64,000 nucleotides of DNA from Prevotella sp. P5-50. Its GTDB lineage: Bacteria > Bacteroidota > Bacteroidia > Bacteroidales > Bacteroidaceae. The position numbers were made by a program, and so were the translations under genes. The notes below the pieces were generated by a model. That model searched no databases and was not told where the DNA came from. It saw only the letters and a program-made list of their open reading frames with translations. Where the stretch lies: NCBI RefSeq assembly GCF_002251295.1, contig NZ_NPJA01000053.1, forward strand, positions 23,983-87,982, in the 5' to 3' direction. The first letter of the stretch is position 1; each line of letters begins with the position of its first letter. Of this stretch, positions 33,268-42,213 are shown piece by piece.

Positions 33268-35721
33268 ATGAAAACAATATGGGTGGCACTTGCAGCCATG
33301 ACCATGGCGGCACCGATGCACGCACAACTGGTCATCAATGAAGTCATGCAGTCTAATATCGACTGTATCATGGACGACATGAACGAATTTCCTGATTCGT
33401 GGGTGGAATTATACAACAATGGCGAAAGTAGCGAACAGCTTTCTAACTACAGTATCGGACTTACCACTGATGCTCAAAAGGCATGGGCTTTGCCGGCATC
33501 ACTTATCAACAAAGGATATCGCGTACTCATCTATTGCGACAAGGCGGCATCGGGTATGCATACTGATTTCCGCCTTGAGTCGGGAAAGAACGGCGAAATC
33601 TATCTGTTCAAAAACAATAAAGTGGTCGATAAACTGACCAAAATGAAAAAACAGCCTGCGCCTAATATTGCCTATGGACGCAAAACAGACGGTAGCGACA
33701 CATGGGGATATATGGCTATACCAACACCAGGCGGCACCAACTGCGGATCTACCTGCAAGGATCTCTTGGGCGATGTGGTATTCAGCGAACCTGGACGGGT
33801 CTTGGAAAATGCGCAGACTCTCAAACTCACCCTGTCACTTCCTGACGGAGCGCCTGCAGAAACTGTCATCCGATATACTACAGATGGTAGCGAACCAATA
33901 GCATCAAGTTTGCAATATACCGCTCCAATCACCATCAGCGCCTCACAGGTGGTGCGCGCAAAACCATTCTGTACGGGGTATCTGTCACCTCGGTCAGTCA
34001 CCCAGTCGTATATCTTCCACGGACGACAGATGACGCTTCCCGTTATTTCCATCGTTACTAAGAATGTGTATTTCTATGATAACAAACAAGGAATACTGGT
34101 GAAAGGCAACTATAACAGCAGTCAGGAAAACTATAAATACAACTGGCGACGCCCCATCAACTTGGAACTTTTTACTGCCGCAGGTAGTAAAAGTCAGCTC
34201 AACCAACTCTGCGAAACACGTGTCATGGGAGGTGCTTCACGTGATAATATGATGAAGTCGATGGCTATTTATGCCAACAAGCGATTTGGTACGAAGCGCC
34301 TTCAATATGAATTTTTCCCTGACCAGCGACCGGGTATCACCGATTATAAGTCACTCGCACTGCGCAATGCCGGCAACGACTTCGACTATCTCTACATGCG
34401 CGATGCTGTCATCCAACGGTCTATGGCTGCCTATGTCGATCTTGATTGGCAGGCATGGCGTCCTGCCATTGTCTATATCAACGGAAAGTACAACGGTATG
34501 CTCAACATCCGTGAACGAAGCAACGAAGATAATATCTATACCAACTATGAGGGATTGGAGGATATTGATATGATAGAAAACGGATGGGAACTGAAAGTAG
34601 GCGATTGGGAACATTTCAACCGCTTCAAGGCGTTCTATCAAGAACATGGACATACCCTGGCAGAATATGAAACATGGATGGATTGCAAGGAGTATATCAA
34701 CCTGATGATCATGAATCTTTTCTACAATAATCAGGACTTTCCCGGCAATAACATCGTATGGTGGAGACCACGCACAGAAACTGGCAGATGGCGATGGGTG
34801 GCTAAAGATACGGACTTCGGACTTGGGCTTTATGGTTCGGCAGCTACCTATAAAACCTTTGAATGGTTCTACAACCCCAATTATGACAAAGACCACGCAT
34901 GGGCAAATACATCTGAGGCTACAAGATTGTTTCGCCGATTAATGGAAGATGCCGATTTTCAACGGGAATTCATAGACCGTGCTGCCATCTATCTGGGTGA
35001 CTTCTTGTCGGAAAAGAATATACGGTTGCTATGGGATGATATGTATAATCAGATCAAAACGGAATATCCTCACCATCGCAAGCTTGTCAACGAGTGGTGG
35101 CCAAATTATACCAACGAATTGAATACAGCACATAAATGGCTTAACGAACGTATTCCGAGTTTCTATCAGCAGATTTCCGACTTCTATAAAGTGGGAAATC
35201 CTGTTCCACTCACCATCAATGCCACGATGGCTGAAAGCGACAGAAACGCCATGACGATCACATTCAATGGCGTGCGCTTGACAGAAGCATGCTTTGACGG
35301 AAAATTCTTCAAGAATAGATCCATGCAGATCAATGGGGTGCTCTCCGACGGACGGGAGGTGAAAGCATGGAATATCGTACAGCATCAAGGTATTGCCACT
35401 ACTACTATACAGCAGTCGGGAGCTACCCTTACTATGGCGCTACCCGATTGCGACAAGGTGGAGATTTCCGCTGTAATAGGTGAACCTACTGCCATCACGC
35501 AACCTGATACCAAAACATGGCACTGGTCGTTTGCTGCAGGAACACTACAGGTTGACCAGGTGGAGAAGGGTACCAAGGTGTGCGTATATGACCTATTAGG
35601 CAGAATACTCCATCGGACTACAGCAACTGGTGCACCGCTTTCCTTCGCAGTTTCTGCCAAGACCTGCATCCTGAAAGTTGGCGATGAGGCTGCAAAAGTA
35701 ACTGATTCTACTCGACGATAA
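33268..35721 (+). CDS. Secreted CotH-kinase-family protein with lamin-tail domain and T9SS-like tail
   Basis: 817 residues, signal peptide at 1-20. Domains in order: lamin-tail-like domain about 21-150 (LVINEVMQSN, SWVELYNNG), chitobiase/beta-hexosaminidase C-terminal-type domain about 180-250 (IRYTTDGSEP), CotH domain about 260-620 (RVMGGASRDNMMKS, WQAWRPAIVYING, WRWVAKDTDFGLG). The last 75 residues include KVCVYDLLGRILHR and CILKVGDEAAKV, resembling the conserved ends of type IX secretion sorting domains, though weaker than the standard. CotH proteins in spore coats are protein kinases; in secreted Bacteroidetes forms the substrate is unknown. Surface anchoring by T9SS is plausible. Confidence 0.82.
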   Translation: MKTIWVALAAMTMAAPMHAQLVINEVMQSNIDCIMDDMNEFPDSWVELYNNGESSEQLSNYSIGLTTDAQKAWALPASLINKGYRVLIYCDKAASGMHTDFRLESGKNGEIYLFKNNKVVDKLTKMKKQPAPNIAYGRKTDGSDTWGYMAIPTPGGTNCGSTCKDLLGDVVFSEPGRVLENAQTLKLTLSLPDGAPAETVIRYTTDGSEPIASSLQYTAPITISASQVVRAKPFCTGYLSPRSVTQSYIFHGRQMTLPVISIVTKNVYFYDNKQGILVKGNYNSSQENYKYNWRRPINLELFTAAGSKSQLNQLCETRVMGGASRDNMMKSMAIYANKRFGTKRLQYEFFPDQRPGITDYKSLALRNAGNDFDYLYMRDAVIQRSMAAYVDLDWQAWRPAIVYINGKYNGMLNIRERSNEDNIYTNYEGLEDIDMIENGWELKVGDWEHFNRFKAFYQEHGHTLAEYETWMDCKEYINLMIMNLFYNNQDFPGNNIVWWRPRTETGRWRWVAKDTDFGLGLYGSAATYKTFEWFYNPNYDKDHAWANTSEATRLFRRLMEDADFQREFIDRAAIYLGDFLSEKNIRLLWDDMYNQIKTEYPHHRKLVNEWWPNYTNELNTAHKWLNERIPSFYQQISDFYKVGNPVPLTINATMAESDRNAMTITFNGVRLTEACFDGKFFKNRSMQINGVLSDGREVKAWNIVQHQGIATTTIQQSGATLTMALPDCDKVEISAVIGEPTAITQPDTKTWHWSFAAGTLQVDQVEKGTKVCVYDLLGRILHRTTATGAPLSFAVSAKTCILKVGDEAAKVTDSTRR

Positions 35722-35783
35722 ATCGAAAGGAGTGTTGAAGAATAGTATGATCTGAACATCGTTAAACGCGAAATAGAATACTT

Positions 35784-36473
35784 ATGGACATACAACCAAT
35801 TGCTTATTTTCGATCACCATTCACCTCGAAATTCGGATTGCCACGACAGAGTGGTATCGTAGAAACGTTGCATGGACGCATAGAACTCACTCGCGATTAT
35901 GCCACACCAGAGGCACTGCGGGGATTGGAAGAGTATGATTTCATCTGGCTGATATGGGGATTCTCTGAAAATGTCGATGCACGTAAGCATCCTACCGTGC
36001 GACCACCATTGTTGGGAGGAAACGAGCGCGTCGGGGTTTGGGCAACGCGTTCGCCATTCCGACCCAATAATCTCGGACTCTCATCGGTGCGTATTGTGGC
36101 GGTGCGTCCCGAAGATGGAGTAGTGGAAGTGGCAGGGGCTGACCTCATGGATGGCACACCTATCTACGATATCAAACCTTATTTGGCTTATGTGGATAGT
36201 CATCCTGGTGCACGGGGCGGTTTTACCGATCGCAAACAGTGGCAGCGGTTGGAGGTGGTTATACCTGACGAACTGACGAAGACCCTATCACCACAGATCG
36301 TGCAGACACTGACCGATGCACTTGCGCTTGATCCTCGTCCTCATTATCATGATGATCCCGACCGGCAGTATGTGATGCCTTTCGATGGCTATGAGGTGGT
36401 ATTCTGTGTGGACGGCAACATGTTGTATGTCAAGAAAATTATCCCTTGTATCGCTGTACCAGAAAAAAAGTAA
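35784..36473 (+). CDS. trmO: tRNA N6-threonylcarbamoyladenosine methyltransferase TrmO
   Basis: 229 residues. The TsaA/TrmO beta-barrel motif spans the first 150 residues: IAYFRSPF, LEEYDFIWLIWGF, ATRSPFRPNNLGLS and DGTPIYDIKPYLAYVD. The C-terminal portion matches the usual TrmO extension. It uses SAM to methylate N6 of t6A37 in threonine tRNAs. The gene has no obvious promoter box in the short gap after the CotH gene, and the function is unrelated to that neighbour. Confidence 0.93.
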   Translation: MDIQPIAYFRSPFTSKFGLPRQSGIVETLHGRIELTRDYATPEALRGLEEYDFIWLIWGFSENVDARKHPTVRPPLLGGNERVGVWATRSPFRPNNLGLSSVRIVAVRPEDGVVEVAGADLMDGTPIYDIKPYLAYVDSHPGARGGFTDRKQWQRLEVVIPDELTKTLSPQIVQTLTDALALDPRPHYHDDPDRQYVMPFDGYEVVFCVDGNMLYVKKIIPCIAVPEKK

Positions 36474-36481
36474 CCGCATTA

Positions 36482-36513
36482 TTTGTAGATGACGGAAATT
36501 TTTAATATATTTG
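36482..36513 (+). promoter_or_regulatory. Promoter TTTG-N20-TATATTTG, near-leaderless
   Basis: TTTG 36482-36485 and TATATTTG 36506-36513, 20 bases apart. The predicted start of transcription is only a few bases before the ATG at 36524. Confidence 0.65.
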
Positions 36514-36523
36514 TGTCCGAAAA

Positions 36524-37321
36524 ATGGTTGACATGATGGAAATGGTATTGATACTTATCTTGGCTATGGGCTGTCTGGTGGCTTTCTGTTGGGCTTGGCA
36601 GATGCGGAAAAGAATGCGTGTGTTGGAACGTGATATAATGATGCATCGCATCTTTCTGAAGAATGTTATTCAAGAGTCAGAACTTCCCCTTCGGCAAGTT
36701 TCTCGCATGGCTAAGATGCTTTCAAAGGATGATTTATACCTTTCCAAGAATGAAAAACACAATATGGCAGAACAGTTGAATGGCTATGCTTATTTCATCG
36801 ATACATTGTTGAATGAACTTATGATCTTCACTAATCCTTCAGATGAGGTGGCACACGTGAGACGGGAACAGTTCAGTCCTAACGAACTTTGTCGACGTTG
36901 TCTGGAAATCAATATCTCCAACATTTATCATCGACAGGCTGTCAAGTTGAATTTTCATCGTACCATGAGCGATGAGTTCTTTATAGAAAGTGATCGCCAT
37001 GTCATAGAGATTATCCTCAATAAGTTGATTCAGAATGCCTGTCGCTTTACCGAAAAAGGGGAAGTGGTCGTGGGGTGTAACACTACAGAGAATGAGGGCA
37101 TGCTGACACTCGATGTCAGTGATACTGGTGCAGGAATTCCCAAAGATCGTCTGAGTCGCCTGTTTAGTTGGTTTGAACAGCCCGACGATATGCGCGATGA
37201 GGCTGAACTTGATTTGAGCATTTGCCAGCGGTTGGCACAAAAAATTGGAGGTGTGCTTTTTATCGACGAACTCTATGCACGTCAGGGAACTCGTGTGGTG
37301 CTGGTATTGCCCATCAAGTAG
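36524..37321 (+). CDS. Small membrane-bound histidine-kinase-like protein with changed phospho-acceptor
   Basis: 265 residues. One membrane helix at about 5-24, a coil, then a HisKA-like helix pair. In the place of S-H-E-L-R-T-P-L the sequence has I-Q-E-S-E-L-P-L, so glutamine stands where the histidine should be. ATPase domain: N box LNKLIQNACRFTEKG, G1 DTGAGIPKDR; the G2 region reads DEAELDLSICQRLA, with the G-x-G replaced. It is thus a probable pseudokinase or a regulator acting through binding rather than phosphotransfer. No receiver domain or response regulator lies near it. The neighbours are trmO and an alanine symporter on the other strand. Confidence 0.82.
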   Translation: MVDMMEMVLILILAMGCLVAFCWAWQMRKRMRVLERDIMMHRIFLKNVIQESELPLRQVSRMAKMLSKDDLYLSKNEKHNMAEQLNGYAYFIDTLLNELMIFTNPSDEVAHVRREQFSPNELCRRCLEINISNIYHRQAVKLNFHRTMSDEFFIESDRHVIEIILNKLIQNACRFTEKGEVVVGCNTTENEGMLTLDVSDTGAGIPKDRLSRLFSWFEQPDDMRDEAELDLSICQRLAQKIGGVLFIDELYARQGTRVVLVLPIK

Positions 37322-37393
37322 GCTGTAATACAGAAACAAAATTATAGTTTTTCTTTCCGTCACGAAGGGATGGTGTGCCACATCCTGTCGGAC

Positions 37394-38746
37394 TTACAGA
37401 TCGCTTCTGTCCAAATGGTCGCGCCACAGATATTTGCGTGTTTCGTGTACGATGATGCCGTTCAGCGCCAAGAGCGATAGCAGGTTGGGAATTGCCATGA
37501 GTGCATTCATACAATCGGCCATGTTCCATACCACACCCAACTGCATCACGCTGCCTATAAATACAGCAACGATAAAAATCATCCGATAGACAAGCATCCA
37601 TCGACGACCTTTCAGATATTCTACTGCGCGTTCACCATAATAGCACCAACCTAAGATAGTGGAAAATGCAAAGGTCAACAGACCGAAAGTCAGTAATGGT
37701 GTACCAATGATGGGAATTTTAGAAAATGCCATCTTGGTCAGTACCGCACCATTGTCGAAAGTAATGTCGGGGTATGCCAATACACTGCTTACAATAACAA
37801 TTCCCGTCATGGCACAGATGACTACCGTGTCCCAAAACGTACCAGTGCTGGACACCAAGGCTTGGCGTACTGGGTTGCGTGTCTGTGCGGCAGCAGCTAC
37901 GATGGGAGCAGAACCGAGTCCTGATTCGTTGCTGAAAAGACCGCGTGCTATGCCATAACGTGCTGCCATCATCACTGTAGTACCTACAAAACCTCCTCCT
38001 GCTGCCTGCGGACTGAAAGCCGAGGTGACGATGAGCTTGATGGCAGGCCATGCATAATCGATGTTTACTCCTATTATATAGATGCAACCTAAAATGTAAA
38101 AGAGTGCCATGAGGGGTACCAGGGTTGCGCAGACACGTGCAATACTCTTCACACCACCTAAAATAACAGCACCTGTGAGTAGGCAGATGACTGTTCCTGT
38201 GATATAGGGTGAGATGTCATAGGTTTCGTAAGCGAGTGTGGCAATGGCATTGGCTTGCACCGTATTGCCGATGCCAAACGAGGCGAGGGCAGTGAAAATG
38301 GCAAAGAGAATTGCTGCCCAACGCCATCCCAATCCTTTCTCCAGCGCAAACATAGGTCCTCCAATCACTTTGCCATCAGGTTTCTTCTCGCGATATTTGA
38401 TAGCCAGTAGGCCCTCTGCATATTTGGTGGCAATGCCAAATACACCAGTCAGCCAACACCACAATACTGCACCAGGACCGCCTAAGGCAATGGCGGTGGC
38501 TACACCGATGATGTTTCCGGTGCCGATAGTAGCAGCTAGAGCGGTTGCCAATGATGAGAATTGCGAAACGTCACCGGTTGCATCGGGATCACGTTGTACA
38601 GATAGCCGAATGGCTTTGAGTATATGTCTCTGTGGAAAATGCAATCGGATAGTAAGAAAAAGATGGGTTCCCAAGAGCAGGATAATCATGGGCCAGCCCC
38701 ACAACAGGGAGCTCGTTACGGAGAAAAATTCGTTGATGGTGTTCAT
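37394..38746 (-). CDS. Sodium:alanine/glycine symporter (AGCS family)
   Basis: 450 residues with about ten membrane helices. The family signature is clear: GTGNIIGVATAIALGGPGAVLWCWLTG near 75-100, and EGLLAIKYR and GGPMFALEKGLG. The conserved GSAPIVAAAAQTRNPVRQAL segment is near 280. It takes up alanine or glycine with sodium across the inner membrane. The gene is monocistronic on the minus strand; a TAACTTTG box lies 21 bases upstream. Confidence 0.93.
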   Translation of the reverse strand: MNTINEFFSVTSSLLWGWPMIILLLGTHLFLTIRLHFPQRHILKAIRLSVQRDPDATGDVSQFSSLATALAATIGTGNIIGVATAIALGGPGAVLWCWLTGVFGIATKYAEGLLAIKYREKKPDGKVIGGPMFALEKGLGWRWAAILFAIFTALASFGIGNTVQANAIATLAYETYDISPYITGTVICLLTGAVILGGVKSIARVCATLVPLMALFYILGCIYIIGVNIDYAWPAIKLIVTSAFSPQAAGGGFVGTTVMMAARYGIARGLFSNESGLGSAPIVAAAAQTRNPVRQALVSSTGTFWDTVVICAMTGIVIVSSVLAYPDITFDNGAVLTKMAFSKIPIIGTPLLTFGLLTFAFSTILGWCYYGERAVEYLKGRRWMLVYRMIFIVAVFIGSVMQLGVVWNMADCMNALMAIPNLLSLLALNGIIVHETRKYLWRDHLDRSDL

Positions 38747-38766
38747 GTTGTTGCTGCTTTTGCGTG

Positions 38767-38774
38767 CAAAGTTA
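38767..38774 (-). promoter_or_regulatory. Promoter -7 box (TAACTTTG) of the symporter gene
   Basis: TAACTTTG on the minus strand, 20 bases before the ATG at 38746. A TTTG lies only 12 bases further upstream, shorter than usual. Confidence 0.5.
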
Positions 38775-38948
38775 GTTAAAAATGCTCAAAATGTAGTCGA
38801 TTCTTCGTTTTTTTTGAATTTTGGTTAAACTTTTTATCGTTTGATGCGTCATATTGATAACAAACGTGATTTGGCTCATTGAAAATACAGACGAGACATG
38901 AAATGACGAAACATTTGACCTATGTGGTAGAAAGAAAATCAGGACAAT

Positions 38949-38989
38949 GATGGCTGCTCCGATAGTTGGAGTAGCCATCTTTCGCTTTT
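38949..38989 (+). terminator. Orphan intrinsic terminator
   Basis: Stem GATGGCTGCTCC / GGAGTAGCCATC (11 of 12 pairs) with loop GATAGTT, then TTTCGCTTTTTATC. No gene ends upstream on this strand: the nearest upstream feature is a 15-codon ORF (MTKHLTYVVERKSGQ) at 38902-38949. The rest of 38775-39115 holds nothing I can support. Confidence 0.55.
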
Positions 38990-39115
38990 TATCCGTGTTT
39001 ATGCTCATCGATATCCATTCTTGAGTACTGTTTGATATATGGTTAATTGCTGTTAAAATCTGCAGTTCTATCTATTTCGATAGATAACATAATTTTATAG
39101 ATAAGTTGAAAAATA

Positions 39116-39147
39116 TTTGGTAGTGTGAGGTTTTCTTCTTATCTTTG
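39116..39147 (+). promoter_or_regulatory. Promoter TTTG-N20-TATCTTTG of the envelope triad
   Basis: TTTG 39116-39119 and TATCTTTG 39140-39147, 20 bases apart; both boxes perfect. Confidence 0.72.
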
Positions 39148-39176
39148 CTCCCTAAAATATGATGAAAGTTCAGGAT

Positions 39177-40337
39177 ATGAAGAGATTGATACATACGACA
39201 GCCCTCATGGCAGTGGGAATTACCACTTGTTTGGGCTTTGTCTCTTGCTTTAAGGATGAGCCGCTCAATGCAGAATGTGATATTGAGCAGGCTTACATAC
39301 ACGCAGGCGACAAATTGAATAGTTGGTTCCTTTTCGATTCCGACACACTTCAATATGTGCAATCAGACCAGAATAAGATAGAGTTTACCATGAGTGCTAT
39401 GGCTGATCTTACACAGATTGCTCCACTTTTCAGACTCACTCCTGGGGCTACTATATCACCTGCCAACGGCAGTGTACACGATTTTTCTAAAGGTTCGGTG
39501 AAATATACGGTCACTTCGGAAGATGGACAATGGTCACGTATCTATTTTGTCAGCATCAGAAAAATGCTCTATTTCGGTAGTGAACACGAGTTTAATTTTG
39601 AAAACTGTTATGAGGACAAAGGGTACTACCATTGGCAAGAACCATGGAAAGATGCTAATGGTAATACGACCAAAGAGGCTATCTGGGCAACAGGAAATCC
39701 GGGTTACAAGATTAGCAATAGCTCTACTGCAGCAGAGAATTATCCCACAGCACCTATTGACGAAGGATATGAAGGAAAAGGGGTAAAGCTATCCACTTGC
39801 CGAACAAGTGGACTTGCAGACATGGTGCAGAAGCCTATTGCGGCTGGCAACCTCTTTATTGGGCAGTTTGATCCGTCTAATGCATTGCAGGATGCTATGT
39901 CTGCCACTAAGTTTGGACGCCCATTCAGTTTCGATACCCAACCCAAGACATTCACAGGATACTATAAGTATAAGGCTGGGGAGAAATTTACCGACCAGTA
40001 TATGCATGTACTGGAGCAAAAAGACTACGGCACTATCTATGCCGTGTTCTATGATAACCATAATGCAAAGGGCGAAGCGGTGGTGCTCTATGGCAACAAC
40101 GTACAGACAAGTGAACAGGTTGTGGCACTTGCCCGACTTGATAATATCGACAATACTCCTGAATGGACTCCATTCACTCTCAATTTCATCTACCGTAAAG
40201 CTGTAGATATGCAGAAGCTGAAGGCTGGCGGTTACAGTCTCGCTATCGTTTGTTCGTCAAGTACCAACGGTGCTGAGTTTATGGGTGCCGTGGGTAGTAC
40301 GCTTTGGGTGGATAAGTTTAAGATTACATGTGAATAA
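39177..40337 (+). CDS. PCMD-domain surface lipoprotein
   Basis: 386 residues from ATG 39177, which gives a lipoprotein signal (MKRLIHTTALMAV, lipobox FVSC, mature Cys about residue 24); two earlier ATGs at 39159 and 39162 are too near the promoter. An acidic stretch after the Cys (KDEP) could fit lipoprotein export to the surface. Residues about 30-120 are beta-rich, and the C-terminal 240 residues match the PCMD (putative carbohydrate metabolism) domain, a jelly-roll-like beta fold found in Bacteroidetes surface proteins. It begins an operon with a beta-barrel protein and a second lipoprotein. The sugar or protein bound is unknown. Confidence 0.8.
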   Translation: MKRLIHTTALMAVGITTCLGFVSCFKDEPLNAECDIEQAYIHAGDKLNSWFLFDSDTLQYVQSDQNKIEFTMSAMADLTQIAPLFRLTPGATISPANGSVHDFSKGSVKYTVTSEDGQWSRIYFVSIRKMLYFGSEHEFNFENCYEDKGYYHWQEPWKDANGNTTKEAIWATGNPGYKISNSSTAAENYPTAPIDEGYEGKGVKLSTCRTSGLADMVQKPIAAGNLFIGQFDPSNALQDAMSATKFGRPFSFDTQPKTFTGYYKYKAGEKFTDQYMHVLEQKDYGTIYAVFYDNHNAKGEAVVLYGNNVQTSEQVVALARLDNIDNTPEWTPFTLNFIYRKAVDMQKLKAGGYSLAIVCSSSTNGAEFMGAVGSTLWVDKFKITCE

Positions 40338-40370
40338 GGATGAAATGCCAAGCGATATAGATATTCGGTT

Positions 40371-41180
40371 ATGACAATGAAGAAAATCATAATATGCTCC
40401 CTGCTGATGATGTGCACGTTGTGGGCATGGGCAGGAGACGATAATCAAGAACATTGGAGTGCATGGAACAAATATCTGCACAACTATAAATACTATGTAC
40501 ACGTGGGGTATAATATCGGTGGAACAGCACCTATTGGTATGCCTGCCTCTATCCGTACGCTACATAGTTATACGCTGCAACCTAACTTCACCCTTGGAGT
40601 AGATGCCCACCATGTTATCTCTGGCAAATGGGGATTCTTGGGCGGTTTGCATTTTGAAAACAAAGGTATGAGAACCGATGCTGGAGTGAAGGGCTACCAC
40701 ATGAAGATTGTGCGTGGTGGCGAACAGTTGGAAGGTGTATTCACAGGAAGTGTGGTGACTAAGGTTGACATGAGTCTCATCACCGTTCCCTTGCAAGCCA
40801 CTTATGATTTGACCCCACAGGTGCGTCTGAAACTTGGTCCATATGTGAGTTATGCCACAGCCAAGAAATTTGAAGGATGGGCATACGATGGATACCTCCG
40901 ACGTCAGGAGGAAGGACATGAAAAGGGTGATCCTACCGGACAGAAAGTGATACTGGGACATAATGATGGTGAGCGTGGCAACTACGATTTCTCCAGCGAT
41001 ATGCGCTCTTGGCAGTTTGGTATCGACCTCGGTGCCGACTGGTATATCACTAAGCGTTGGGGTGTCAAGGCTGATTTATCATGGGGATTGACGGGTATCT
41101 TCAAGAAAGATTTCGATACCATCGAGCAGACCATGTTTCCCATTTATGGTACGATTGGTGTGATTTATCAACTGAAATAA
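40371..41180 (+). CDS. Outer-membrane beta-barrel protein (PorT-like family)
   Basis: 269 residues. Signal peptide MTMKKIIICSLLMMCTL ending WAWAG (a start two codons on at 40377 is possible). The mature part shows alternating strands and ends with a typical outer-membrane C-terminus (TIGVIYQLK). Strands such as YYVHVGYNIGGTAP, GFLGGLHFENKGM, ITVPLQATYDL and KLGPYVSYATA fit an eight-strand barrel of the PorT/OmpA-like type. It lies between two lipoprotein genes on one strand, 33 bases after the first, which suggests a joint outer-membrane complex. Confidence 0.8.
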   Translation: MTMKKIIICSLLMMCTLWAWAGDDNQEHWSAWNKYLHNYKYYVHVGYNIGGTAPIGMPASIRTLHSYTLQPNFTLGVDAHHVISGKWGFLGGLHFENKGMRTDAGVKGYHMKIVRGGEQLEGVFTGSVVTKVDMSLITVPLQATYDLTPQVRLKLGPYVSYATAKKFEGWAYDGYLRRQEEGHEKGDPTGQKVILGHNDGERGNYDFSSDMRSWQFGIDLGADWYITKRWGVKADLSWGLTGIFKKDFDTIEQTMFPIYGTIGVIYQLK

Positions 41181-41226
41181 AAAAATAGGTATCAATTATT
41201 ATTAACTAAAAAAGAAAGGAAAAAAA

Positions 41227-41994
41227 ATGAAATTGAACAAGATTTTCTATCTGATGGCCATGGTATGTACACTTGGCTTTACTGCATGTGGTGACGATGA
41301 CGATGCACCCAAAGACGATCCAATCCAGTCGCCTATCGTAGGAACATGGAATGTTTGGTCACAAGGAAATGATTACGATGGTTATACCGGTTCTGTACAG
41401 CTCAACTGGGAAGTAGAAGAAGGAACAAGTATTAGTCTCGACCTTCTTGGAACTGGTACACCCACTGAAATTCCTATCAAGGAAACCGTTGTTCCTTTGG
41501 CAAATAGCCTGGGTAACAAGTTTCTGCCTAAAGTGCTGAAGAGCGTTACTTTTACTCCTGATGGCAAGATCAATGCTGTGGTTTCTGACTATGATGATGA
41601 CGATATCGCTCCAGAGTGGGAGACTGTTAAGGGCTATGCTACCTATAAGGTTATTAGCGACAATCTCATCAGCGTTTCTATCGACGCAGAAAAGGCTACT
41701 GAAGATATTGATGATCCAGCAGAAAAGGCACAGATCAAGACTATCCTTAAATCGTATGGTACTATTCCCGTCAATGTTCGTTGGAATGGCGAAAAGCCTT
41801 TCTTCTTTGTTGACAAGGCATACGTACAGCCTATGATTGCTGCTTTGGTTGCTTTCATCGACAAGATGCCTACAAACGCCATGGAACCAGATGATTTACA
41901 AACTTTCACTATGGTTAAGGGTGTTGTGAAGCAGCTGTCTGGTATCATGGACAAAACTTCAAAGTTTGAAGCAGGTATCGAACTGACCAAATAA
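41227..41994 (+). CDS. Lipocalin-like lipoprotein, unknown function
   Basis: 255 residues. Lipoprotein signal (MKLNKIFYLMAMV, lipobox GFTAC) followed by a strongly acidic GDDDDAPKDDP tether. The mature start, SPIVGTWNVW, is the usual first strand of lipocalin-like Bacteroidetes proteins, and the first half is beta-rich. The C-terminal 80 residues are more helical (VQPMIAALVAFIDKM). I do not recognise the family beyond that. It is the third gene of the envelope triad, 46 bases after the barrel gene, and ends at a terminator. Confidence 0.7.
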   Translation: MKLNKIFYLMAMVCTLGFTACGDDDDAPKDDPIQSPIVGTWNVWSQGNDYDGYTGSVQLNWEVEEGTSISLDLLGTGTPTEIPIKETVVPLANSLGNKFLPKVLKSVTFTPDGKINAVVSDYDDDDIAPEWETVKGYATYKVISDNLISVSIDAEKATEDIDDPAEKAQIKTILKSYGTIPVNVRWNGEKPFFFVDKAYVQPMIAALVAFIDKMPTNAMEPDDLQTFTMVKGVVKQLSGIMDKTSKFEAGIELTK

Positions 41995-42020
41995 TACTTG
42001 GTCGTTTGACTATAAACATA

Positions 42021-42060
42021 AATCCCTGGCATACAATCTGTGCCGGGGATTATTGTTTTT
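42021..42060 (+). terminator. Terminator of the envelope triad
   Basis: Stem AATCCCTGGCA / TGCCGGGGATT (one G-U pair) with a 9-base loop, followed by ATTGTTTTT. It lies 26 bases after the lipoprotein stop. Confidence 0.75.
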
Positions 42061-42110
42061 CATAATTTTTCAGTATCTTTGCATCCAAAGACGCTAAGGT
42101 ACTCACGCTC

Positions 42111-42170
42111 GGAAGTAAAAAAGAAAAAGTGATTTTTCTTTTGTACTTCGCTCGCTTAATCGTACCTTTG
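42111..42170 (+). promoter_or_regulatory. Hairpin-promoter cassette, copy 1, driving proX
   Basis: A long hairpin (GGAAGTAAAAAAGAAAAA / TTTTTCTTTTGTACTTCG) whose right arm carries the TTTG -33 box (42140-42143). The spacer TACTTCGCTCGCTTAATCG (19 bases) and TACCTTTG (42163-42170) complete a perfect promoter. The gene starts at 42214. A second TATCTTTG is at 42074-42081 upstream. Confidence 0.7.
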
Positions 42171-42213
42171 CAACCAATAAGCTCTACTGATATTTGGTAA
42201 AATCATACTAACG

